Below are positions 14,188-20,551 of a DNA stretch of 52,078 nucleotides, one piece after another. Position numbers and translations under genes: made by a program. The number at the start of each line of letters is the position of its first letter. Position 1 is the first letter of the stretch. Under the pieces are notes generated by a model. That model ran no database searches. It saw only the letters and a list, made by a program, of their open reading frames with translations, and was not told the origin of the DNA. This DNA comes from a virus: the IMG/VR virus record IMGVR_UViG_3300046318_000354, positions 1 to 52,078 of that record; one strand, 5' to 3'.

Positions 14188-14631
14188 ATGGGAACACGTT
14201 CAACCTACCGAGTTATCGAACAATGGACAGATGACAAAACCGGTAAAATCAAAAATGAAAATTTAGTTTTAGTGTATCTACAATATGATGGATACCCAAC
14301 AGGTCATCCTATTGATACCGCTGAATGGTTATCAACTGGGACAGTAGTTAATGGATACGGTCCAGGAGAAGACAAGTTAGTTTTCAACGGAGCTGGCTGT
14401 TTAGCGGCACAACTCGTAGATAAAATGAAAACTGGAACTGGTGGATGTTATATTCAATCGTTAAAATCTCGTGGGAAGTCGTGGGAAGATTATCTGTATG
14501 ACATTATTGTCAAAGAAGATAAATCTATCGAGTACGTTTGTTATGAGAATGGTAAACGACCAAAAGAACTATTTCGTGGTTCACCTGTGAACTTCGTAAA
14601 AAAATATCAAAAAGAAGATGTCGAAGCTTAA
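14188..14631 (+). CDS. Conserved 'MGTRSTYRV' protein, 147 aa
   Basis: The start MGTRSTYRVIEQW, then LVYLQYDGYPTGHPIDTAEW, FNGAGCLAAQLVDKMK and GGCYIQ match a conserved hypothetical found in phages, plasmids and some bacteria. No activity is known to me. The gene may share the promoter with the overlapping or adjacent gene downstream. Confidence 0.75.
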   Translation: MGTRSTYRVIEQWTDDKTGKIKNENLVLVYLQYDGYPTGHPIDTAEWLSTGTVVNGYGPGEDKLVFNGAGCLAAQLVDKMKTGTGGCYIQSLKSRGKSWEDYLYDIIVKEDKSIEYVCYENGKRPKELFRGSPVNFVKKYQKEDVEA

Positions 14632-14668
14632 TAAAGTAAGATTTAACCTTTCACGTGGTGAGAACTAT

Positions 14669-14992
14669 ATGAAATGGAAAGTAATGTATAACGACGGCAG
14701 GGTGGATTATCACCATCCTGCCGAAGTTCAAATCAATATGTTTGGCTGTACTCTATCTAATAGTAGAAAGACGGCTGAAAAGATCTTTACTGGTGAAACT
14801 ACCAAAGTGGTGTGTGCTTATATTAAGTGTGAAGATGTCCAGGTTATCACTAACAACTTCAAAACTGAAAGTAATACACAGATTAGATACAACCCAAGAG
14901 AGTTACCATTCTGGAATATAGATGGTAAGGATGTAGATGGAAGTTACCACAAAGAACTTTTTACAATAGACTACAAAGTTTTTTTAAAATAA
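14669..14992 (+). CDS. Conserved phage hypothetical, 107 aa
   Basis: I place the start at MKWKVMYNDGRVDYHHPAEV; a frame from 14618 adds 17 residues and overlaps the previous gene by 14 bases. The features LSNSRKTAEKIFTGE, VVCAYIKCEDV, IRYNPRELPFWNIDGK and FTIDYKVF resemble a conserved phage protein of unknown function. The end overlaps the next promoter. Confidence 0.7.
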   Translation: MKWKVMYNDGRVDYHHPAEVQINMFGCTLSNSRKTAEKIFTGETTKVVCAYIKCEDVQVITNNFKTESNTQIRYNPRELPFWNIDGKDVDGSYHKELFTIDYKVFLK

Positions 14993-14993
14993 T

Positions 14994-15024
14994 TTTGTGG
15001 ATTAGAATAATTGTTATACCTTTG
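14994..15024 (+). promoter_or_regulatory. Promoter of 15082 gene
   Basis: TTTGTGGATTAG, 19-base spacer, TACCTTTG. The leader carries CGGGGACAGGGAACTGAACA. Confidence 0.85.
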
Positions 15025-15081
15025 TAAAAGAAATCAAATTTAATTTAAAAATCGGGGACAGGGAACTGAACAACAATTACT

Positions 15082-15627
15082 ATGGGACTAGATATGTATT
15101 TGTCGAAAAAAACTTATGTTAAACAATGGTCACACATTGAACCAGAGAAACAATTTCAAGTAGAAGTTAAACGTGGTGGTGAACCAGTGAAAAGTATTAA
15201 ACCAGAACGTGTGTCATACGTGACAGAACAAGTAGGGTATTGGAGAAAGTTCAACGCTTTACACAACTGGTTTGTACAGAATTGTCAAGATGGTCGAGAT
15301 GAGTGTCAAGAGAGTTATGTAGACCGAGAGAAGTTAGAGGAGTTACTTACAACCCTTACAGAGGTTAAGAACATTTTAGAAACTTCACCAAAGAAAAAAG
15401 TACAGGTAGAGAATGGTTGGTCTAATGGTGAGAAGACTTTTGTTGAGATTGAAGTCATTGAGGATAGTGATAAGTTAGAGGAGTTGTTTCCGACTTCATC
15501 TGGGTTCTTCTTCGGTGGAACTGAATATGATGAGTATTACCAAGAACAGGTTAATGAAACAATCGAAATGATTACCGACCTGTTAAAAGAAGAAGATGGT
15601 GATTACTATTACCAGTCATCTTGGTAA
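15082..15627 (+). CDS. Conserved 'MGLDMYL' protein, 181 aa
   Basis: MGLDMYLSKKTYVKQW followed by YWRKFNALHNWFVQN and GFFFGGTEYDEYYQEQV is a pattern I know from conserved hypotheticals widespread in phages. It is acidic, ending DGDYYYQSSW. No activity is known. It is the third gene with the CGGGRACAGG leader. Confidence 0.8.
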   Translation: MGLDMYLSKKTYVKQWSHIEPEKQFQVEVKRGGEPVKSIKPERVSYVTEQVGYWRKFNALHNWFVQNCQDGRDECQESYVDREKLEELLTTLTEVKNILETSPKKKVQVENGWSNGEKTFVEIEVIEDSDKLEELFPTSSGFFFGGTEYDEYYQEQVNETIEMITDLLKEEDGDYYYQSSW

Positions 15628-15641
15628 AATAATAATATAAT

Positions 15642-15674
15642 GGGGATACCATTTGGAAAAGTGGTGTCCCTTTT
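15642..15674 (+). terminator. Terminator overlapping the next promoter
   Basis: GGGGATACCATTTGG...GTGGTGTCCC hairpin plus TTTTAT. The TTTG in the stem is also the -33 box, and the T run enters the -7 box, of the 15706 promoter. Confidence 0.75.
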
Positions 15675-15683
15675 ATATCTTTG
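15652..15683 (+). promoter_or_regulatory. Promoter of 15706 gene
   Basis: TTTG (inside the terminator stem), 20-base spacer, TATCTTTG. Confidence 0.8.
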
Positions 15684-15705
15684 TACAACTTAAAACTATT
15701 ATACT

Positions 15706-16329
15706 ATGCCAAACTGGTGTTCAAATTCTATCGTCATTGAAGGTGACAAGGATAAAATCAAAAAGATTAAGAGAGTATTACAATCGAGGGATACAACAAA
15801 TACCAATACTGGAGTCTTTCAAGTTCTTGTTGGTAGAGATGAAAACTTGAGTGAAGCTCAGTTTCAGAATGGAGCTTGGTACGAACACAACATTGATAGG
15901 TTCGGATGTAAATGGGATGTGGATTACGACGAGTCCAACATTGATGTCGATAGTGATGATTGTATTACTATGTCACCACAGACAGCTTGGTCACCACCCG
16001 AAGGATTCTGTAGACTCCTATCACAACAATATGGTGTGAGAGTTACTTTAGAATACTCGGAGCCAGGTTGTGACTTCGCAGGTAAGTTAGTCATTCACCC
16101 TGATGGACAGGAGGAGAGTGAACAATATGAGTACCTCGAAGGGTTATACTTCATTGATGAAGACTTATTCTGGATGGAGGTTAGAAACAATTTGGAGTAT
16201 GAGTTCGACGAAGAACCGAGAGAGGTAGAAGAATGGTTAAAAGATTTTGAGTTTGTAAGTATGAATCATAAATCAGAACTGGTGGATTTATACAATGAAG
16301 TCAAAGAAGAATATCAAGAATCAAATTAA
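15706..16329 (+). CDS. MPNWCSN (Api92/DUF1281-like) protein, 207 aa
   Basis: The N-terminus MPNWCSNSIVIEGDKDKI is the hallmark of Api92-like/DUF1281 proteins, whose N-terminal part is a ferredoxin-like YubB-type domain found in phages and plasmids. The middle (TAWSPPEGFCRLLSQQYGVR; LEYSEPGCDFAG) also fits. The rest is acidic. Function is not established to my knowledge. Confidence 0.85.
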   Translation: MPNWCSNSIVIEGDKDKIKKIKRVLQSRDTTNTNTGVFQVLVGRDENLSEAQFQNGAWYEHNIDRFGCKWDVDYDESNIDVDSDDCITMSPQTAWSPPEGFCRLLSQQYGVRVTLEYSEPGCDFAGKLVIHPDGQEESEQYEYLEGLYFIDEDLFWMEVRNNLEYEFDEEPREVEEWLKDFEFVSMNHKSELVDLYNEVKEEYQESN

Positions 16330-16335
16330 AATAAC

Positions 16336-16365
16336 GGGAGTCGATGAATAATCATTGGCTCCCAC
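16336..16365 (+). terminator. Weak hairpin between 16329 and 16394 genes
   Basis: GGGAG...CTCCC hairpin whose loop holds TAATCATTGGC, an inverted form of the module arm. It lacks a T run, so termination is doubtful. Confidence 0.4.
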
Positions 16366-16393
16366 ATATAAACACTAAATAAAAAAACAAGCA

Positions 16394-16885
16394 ATGGGAA
16401 GATTTAATCAAACAATCGACGGAGTATTCACTGATCTGGTAGAAGTAGGACAAATTCCAAGTTACGATAAGTTCGTGAACTATGGTAACGATATCAAACC
16501 AAGTAAGGAACTGAAGAAGTTCACGGGGGAATACAAGAACCTGGTAAAAGTGTTTGGCCCTACAGTGGAGAGATTAGCATCACTCGAGGAGATTATTATG
16601 CAGATGAGAGCAAAGGAAACGGTGGACGAAATCAAATTGTCTTTGGTTAGAGATTACTTATACGCTCGTTGTTCATTCTTCCGTCGTGGTAAGTTATCTA
16701 AGGACATCCGTGTTATCGTGGACAAAGCTGAATTCTGGGAAGTAAAGAATGTGGATGACCTTTTAAACAACAAGGACTTTATGGACAAAGCCGTTAGTAA
16801 GTTAACGAGAGCTATGGACACCGAGATTAAGAATAACATCTACGAGTATAACAAATCTCAAGAGTTAGAAAATACTAAAAAATAA
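16394..16885 (+). CDS. Hypothetical protein, 163 aa
   Basis: Helical, basic and acidic mixed, no recognised domain (RFNQTIDGVFTDLVEVGQI; RDYLYARCSFFRRGKLSKD). No promoter of the usual type is seen before it, so it may be read through from the 15706 gene past a weak hairpin. Confidence 0.75.
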   Translation: MGRFNQTIDGVFTDLVEVGQIPSYDKFVNYGNDIKPSKELKKFTGEYKNLVKVFGPTVERLASLEEIIMQMRAKETVDEIKLSLVRDYLYARCSFFRRGKLSKDIRVIVDKAEFWEVKNVDDLLNNKDFMDKAVSKLTRAMDTEIKNNIYEYNKSQELENTKK

Positions 16886-16918
16886 TTAGTATATTCGAAA
16901 TATTTTAGTATCTTTACA

Positions 16919-16926
16919 ACGAACAA
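16919..16926 (+). promoter_or_regulatory. Possible -7 box of 16941 gene
   Basis: TATCTTTA followed by the leader ACAACGAACAATAAAATT. No convincing TTTG lies 19-20 bases upstream. Confidence 0.5.
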
Positions 16927-16940
16927 TAAAATTTACTACT

Positions 16941-17507
16941 ATGTCCAAAATTAAACTGGGTAAGGAGGTTATGGTATCCGACCCTTGTTACACCGAACCT
17001 ACTTGGTGTCAGCATAAACTTAAGAATGTATTACCAGGTGAGTACTCCGTGTACAACAAGTACTATGATGCGGGTGATTGGGGTCGACGAAACTCTATGT
17101 TAATTGCCATCCATCAGGATTATGAAATGGTGGACAATCTTAAATGGAAAAATACTGGGGCCGACATCGGTGTTGATTCAGGTCAGGCAGGAATATTTAA
17201 CCACACGTATTACAGGAAAGACTCTTTATTCGAAAAGGAGGAATCCAATTTCCTTAAGGAGTTCCGTAACTACAATAGTGAGGAGGGTGATGTTTGGTAT
17301 TCACATATGTGTGACCGTACACTTGGTGAGTCAGGTTGGGGACACTTCGACTACGGAGTGGTATCCAGATCTGGTTATGGGGATGGAAGCTATAGTTTGT
17401 ATACAGCATCAGTGAATCGTAAAGTGGTTGGGATCTGTATAGACTTTAGCGTGGAACCTGATGGTTCAACAATTGAATTTGATTTCTACAAGAACCAGGC
17501 TGTTTAG
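16941..17507 (+). CDS. Conserved phage-type protein with GVDSGQ motif, 188 aa
   Basis: KEVMVSDPCYTEPTWCQ, LPGEYSVYNKYYDAGDWG, then ADIGVDSGQAGIFN and GVVSRSGYGDGSYSLY are patterns shared with conserved hypotheticals of phages and bacteria (DUF4241-like in my reading). The SDPCY and GVDSGQAG segments are the strongest. No activity is known. The stop codon lies inside the loop of the terminator that follows. Confidence 0.75.
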   Translation: MSKIKLGKEVMVSDPCYTEPTWCQHKLKNVLPGEYSVYNKYYDAGDWGRRNSMLIAIHQDYEMVDNLKWKNTGADIGVDSGQAGIFNHTYYRKDSLFEKEESNFLKEFRNYNSEEGDVWYSHMCDRTLGESGWGHFDYGVVSRSGYGDGSYSLYTASVNRKVVGICIDFSVEPDGSTIEFDFYKNQAV

Positions 17508-17521
17508 TCCTGGTTCTTTTT
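17490..17521 (+). terminator. Terminator overlapping the 17507 stop
   Basis: AAGAACCAGG and CCTGGTTCTT form a 10-bp stem around the loop CTGTTTAGT, which contains the stop codon, then T5. Confidence 0.85.
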
Positions 17522-17544
17522 ACTAACTCCTAAATCCAAAACAA

Positions 17545-17706
17545 ATGAAGAAGTTCCTATTCAACCTTAGATGGTTGTTCGATTTTTATGTAATCTATTT
17601 TACTTATAATCCAAGTAAGATTAAAAGGTACCACCAGTATATGACCAAGAAGTATGGTGACAAGTATGTGGATCTTTTCTCAGACGGGGACAGCAGTAAC
17701 AAATAA
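17545..17706 (+). CDS. Small basic protein, 53 aa
   Basis: MKKFLFNLRWLFDFYVIYFTYNP is an aromatic, partly hydrophobic N-terminus, followed by a basic KYGDKYVDLF tail. It may sit at the membrane. Not recognised. It is 8 bases upstream of the PH-domain protein; a module arm lies at the junction. Confidence 0.6.
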   Translation: MKKFLFNLRWLFDFYVIYFTYNPSKIKRYHQYMTKKYGDKYVDLFSDGDSSNK

Positions 17707-17714
17707 TGTTTGGC
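17701..17714. repeat. Single module arm at a gene junction
   Basis: AAATAATGTTTGGC spans the stop codon of the 17545 gene and the base before the next start region. Confidence 0.7.
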
Positions 17715-17715
17715 T

Positions 17716-18138
17716 ATGAATGAACCAGAAATAACGCTCAGACCTTCACAGTGGATCAACTCAGGTTGGATATTGTTTGGCCTTGTGGGATTACCGTTTG
17801 TGATTCCCCTACTGATTGCCATATGGAAGATGATAGAGACATACTGCCACAGGTATGATTTCTATGAAGACCACATACTGGAGTCCAACGGTGTCTTCGA
17901 TGTCACCAGGAATGAAATCCACTACTTCAGAATCAAGTCCATCCAAATAGAGGAACCATTCCTATACAGGGTGGTGGAGATATCAAACATCCATATCAAG
18001 ACATCAGACCAGTTCAACCAGGAGGTAACCTTGAGAGCACTCCCTGTAGGTAAAACTCTGGTGACGGACCTAAGAAGGGTGGTGAAGTCAGAAAGAAAGG
18101 CTCACAGTGTGAGGGAGTTTGATATGTACGATTTATAA
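17716..18138 (+). CDS. Membrane protein with bacterial PH (bPH2) domain, 140 aa
   Basis: One membrane span (about residues 15-42, including WILFGLVGLPFVIPLLIAIW) precedes YDFYEDHILESNGVFDVTRNEIHYFRIKSIQ. That is the pattern of bacterial PH-2 (YdbT/DUF304-like) domains, with an RIKSIQ core strand and a closing helix (SEREKAH region). Such proteins sit in the inner membrane. Start MNEPEITLR is preferred over a TTG two codons earlier. The code uses more C/G third bases than its left neighbours. Confidence 0.75.
   Translation: MNEPEITLRPSQWINSGWILFGLVGLPFVIPLLIAIWKMIETYCHRYDFYEDHILESNGVFDVTRNEIHYFRIKSIQIEEPFLYRVVEISNIHIKTSDQFNQEVTLRALPVGKTLVTDLRRVVKSERKAHSVREFDMYDL
17770..17782. repeat. Module arm inside the bPH2 gene
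   Basis: ATATTGTTTGGCC lies within the membrane-span codons (ILFGL). Confidence 0.6.
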
Positions 18139-18166
18139 TCGACAGTGTGACGGGAAGACGGATCAC

Positions 18167-18180
18167 AAATAATGTTTGGC
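18167..18180. repeat. Single module arm
   Basis: AAATAATGTTTGGC preceded by GACGGATCAC, between the bPH2 gene and the 18256 gene. Confidence 0.65.
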
Positions 18181-18255
18181 CTAATAAAAATATTTCTATG
18201 GGATTTGGAATTAACGGGAATTTTGTTTATATTAATACTATAAACAAATCACATT

Positions 18256-18441
18256 ATGAAGAAGACAAACAGAACTGGTCGTGTATCACAGGTGACAACT
18301 TATGTTCCGATCGCAGACAACATCTACCACGATGGGTACTCTTATCGAGTACGAGTAAAAGTACAAGGGCAAACCGTAAGCAAGAACTTCTCAAACAAGA
18401 GAAAGGCAATTGCATTCCGCAACGAGTTGCAGAAGGGTTAA
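18256..18441 (+). CDS. Small AP2/integrase-arm-like DNA-binding protein, 61 aa
   Basis: IYHDGYSYRVRVKVQGQTVSKNF followed by NKRKAIAFRNEL fits the three-strand-plus-helix fold of AP2-like and integrase arm-binding domains, which read DNA through the sheet. Here it stands alone, with a basic N-terminus (MKKTNRTGR), so it may be a regulator or a decayed homing-nuclease domain. The overlapping longer frame in another phase is not supported by composition. Confidence 0.65.
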   Translation: MKKTNRTGRVSQVTTYVPIADNIYHDGYSYRVRVKVQGQTVSKNFSNKRKAIAFRNELQKG

Positions 18442-18462
18442 TCAAAATACTTCCCAAAGAGG

Positions 18463-18499
18463 TCAAGGTCTGGGTGTGCAAACGTCTGGACCTTTTTTA
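18463..18499 (+). terminator. Terminator after 18441
   Basis: AAGGTC...GACCTT with inner pairing, followed by T6. Confidence 0.75.
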
Positions 18500-18532
18500 T
18501 TTCCCGTCAGTGTAAGACGACCCAGATCATAC

Positions 18533-18546
18533 AAATAATGTTTGGC
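18533..18546. repeat. Single module arm
   Basis: AAATAATGTTTGGC with CCCAGATC just before; upstream of the 18577 gene. Confidence 0.7.
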
Positions 18547-18576
18547 TTTAAATTTTATTAAATATTTATTGGGTAT

Positions 18577-19287
18577 ATGAAGAAACTATTGTACCTTGTT
18601 GAGGAGAACGTATTGTTAATGAAGAGACTTGAGAACTTGACCGTGTATGACGGTAATAGGTTCCACCTGACTATTACCTGGGAACAGGATGGTCCTAATA
18701 TGCACGGTGTAATACTGGGTACCATAAAGGTGGACTCACCTCAGATATCTGTAGATCTAATCGACGGTCTGATGAAGACAGCAGCACAGTACTTGTATGA
18801 CAACAACATCGACCCGACCGATAACATCACCTTCAGTGTCTCCAGGATATACATAATGTTTGGCCATAATAAGATTGACCTATTTGACTACATCCCCCAC
18901 AACCTGAAGAAGGACCTCATCGGTGACACCCCAACTATAAAAGAAGTAGTTGATGGATTCTATAGTAATATCAATCCAGATCATCTACCCGACTTCAACA
19001 GTGATTATGATAAACACGTAGGTGTCAAAATCAAAAGATTACAGTCCGTCTTTAAAGTATTACAGAAGGGTACCTTTGAAGGTGAACCTTATAGACTTAA
19101 AGATAACCCTGAGATAGTAGTTAACTCTGACGACAAGAACTTCACCGTAGGTGGTAGAGTTGTTAGTCCAGACTTTAAACTATCCATTACAGGACAAATC
19201 GAATCTGGACCACAATCTGTGGAATTCAGAAACTTCCTTAGAGAGAAATTCAAAAAACTTGGTATAGACGATTCTAACTTCATTTAG
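18577..19287 (+). CDS. Hypothetical protein, 236 aa
   Basis: It starts MKKLLYLVEENVLLMKRLENL, a helical lead, then a beta-rich body (FHLTITWEQDGPNMHGVILG) and a C-terminal helix. No known domain is recognised. It carries a module arm in its coding sequence (IMFGHN). It is the last rightward gene before the strand switch. Confidence 0.75.
   Translation: MKKLLYLVEENVLLMKRLENLTVYDGNRFHLTITWEQDGPNMHGVILGTIKVDSPQISVDLIDGLMKTAAQYLYDNNIDPTDNITFSVSRIYIMFGHNKIDLFDYIPHNLKKDLIGDTPTIKEVVDGFYSNINPDHLPDFNSDYDKHVGVKIKRLQSVFKVLQKGTFEGEPYRLKDNPEIVVNSDDKNFTVGGRVVSPDFKLSITGQIESGPQSVEFRNFLREKFKKLGIDDSNFI
18852..18865. repeat. Module arm inside coding sequence
   Basis: ATAATGTTTGGCCA within the 18577 gene; it encodes IMFGH. 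Confidence 0.6.
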
Positions 19288-19302
19288 TTGGAGTAGGGTT
19301 CG

Positions 19303-19371
19303 GGGCCAAACATTATTCGTATTACAATTGATGTTACAACATCTAATTTAGGGGTCAATAATGTTTGGCCC
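19303..19371. repeat. Perfect 15-bp inverted repeat of the module arm
   Basis: GGGCCAAACATTATT (19303) and AATAATGTTTGGCCC (19357) are exact reverse complements with a 39-base loop that itself holds GATGTTACAACATC. TTTTCTATT follows, so it may end the rightward transcripts. It is the last copy of the motif pair on this arm. Confidence 0.8.
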
Positions 19372-19380
19372 TTTTCTATT

Positions 19381-19660
19381 ACGGGCCTCCCTTCGGTCGG
19401 CCCTTCATCCCGTATACTGGTGGACCGTAGGTCAGGAGGAACGACTGTATTACTTGTGCGGGGTCCTTCGGACCCCTTCAGGTTTTGTCTCCGACGGTGA
19501 TGTATGACACCCCTTAATTATAATATTTTTAATAAACCGTAGGTTTCTTTAGAAGATTCATAATGGAACTACGTGGTTTGATTATGAAATTCACAAAGAA
19601 TGGGGTATTACATTAGAGATATTATAATTCGGGATGAAGGGAGGGGATCTCGACAGAGTC
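19381..19660. ncRNA. Candidate structured element, strand unknown
   Basis: CCCTTCATCCCG (19401) is exactly complementary to CGGGATGAAGGG (19630), closing a domain of about 240 bases. Inside is a UUCG-type hairpin GGGGTC-CTTCGG-GACCCC (19460-19476). GGGCCTCC-CTTCG-GTCGGCCC lies just outside, and a GGGGA/TCCCC stem is at 19643-19663. GC content is higher than the surroundings. No gene or known RNA family is recognised. Confidence 0.45.
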
Positions 19661-20036
19661 CCCGACCGGAATAACGGTTATATCATTATATGAACGGGTA
19701 TAACCTGTATATAATATTGTATAAAAGTATACTCGTTTTAAAAAAATATAAAAAATAGATCACGATTCACGAATGGGACACTTCCCGTCGAGTTAACACA
19801 GATGTGTATAAAAGTGGTAAAATGTGGGTGGTATATACTAGAACCCAAAAACCGGACATAAAGTCACATATTTGTGTATATAAAATGATCACGACAAAAT
19901 GTCACTAAAAAAACCCCTGTTTTTGGGTATAAAAACGGGAATAAATTAGGGGTAAATTCCGTAACTGTAAAACCCATAATAGAACCTATTGTGTACGGTC
20001 GTGACTCCTGTCGGAGACCACGACCTTCAGGAAATT
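19661..20036. other. AT-rich non-coding stretch with inverted repeats
   Basis: Contains CCCAAAAAC (19844) and GTTTTTGGG (19918) as an inverted pair, and a strong hairpin GGTCGTG...CACGACC with inner CTCC/GGAG (19999-20027) just past the end of the leftward 20037 gene. No gene is visible. Confidence 0.5.
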
Positions 20037-20466
20037 CTACTTCCTAATTAATACCTGGTGTGTAGGTCTCATAAACCAATATACTCCACCTATACTTTCA
20101 ATCTCATACTTACTATAACCCAAATCTGACATTTGACTAGGTGACCATTCACTACAATGTAACTTAGGATTAAAGGGTAATAGTTTAGGAATAACATCAG
20201 ATTCTCCCATAACATATTTGTTAATTAACCTATAGTCTACCGCATATATCTCACTACTTTTCATATCTTCACCCTTTACTATCTTCCAGTTCTTAGGGTT
20301 AGTAAAATCTTTATCCTGTAAGGAATCGTTATTCATTAATTTAAGAAACCTCTTATAGTGTATAGATTTAATTACCCACCAAGATTCACCATCATATGGA
20401 AATGTATTTACACATTTACTGTTATCGTATTTAAGATACTTTAGGAATACTACTTTACTATTACAT
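20037..20466 (-). pseudogene. Frameshifted small gene (99-aa intact part plus about 43 upstream codons)
   Basis: The intact frame starts at MNNDSLQDKDF (20336) and runs to 20037. The same frame stays open for over 40 codons further upstream with a protein-like reading (VVFLKYLKYDNS...GESWWVIKSIHYKRF) but no start. An ATG at 20464-20466 is out of phase by one base: ATG-T-AAT-AGT instead of ATG-AAT-AGT, which creates an immediate ATG-TAA. A TATCTTTG box lies upstream on this strand (about 20493). Either a one-base insertion broke the gene, the sequence has an error, or start-stop is regulatory. The protein is not recognised. Confidence 0.6.
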
Positions 20467-20551
20467 ATAGATTTTTAATGTTAAGGGTACAAAGATAGGG
20501 ATAAATTAGAATATACCAAATCCTTATTATATATTTGTAAAAAATAATCCT

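Noticed and set aside
18147-18515. 122-aa open frame overlapping the 18256 gene
   Set aside because: It reads through a module arm and a terminator; the smaller AP2-like frame has a coherent domain.
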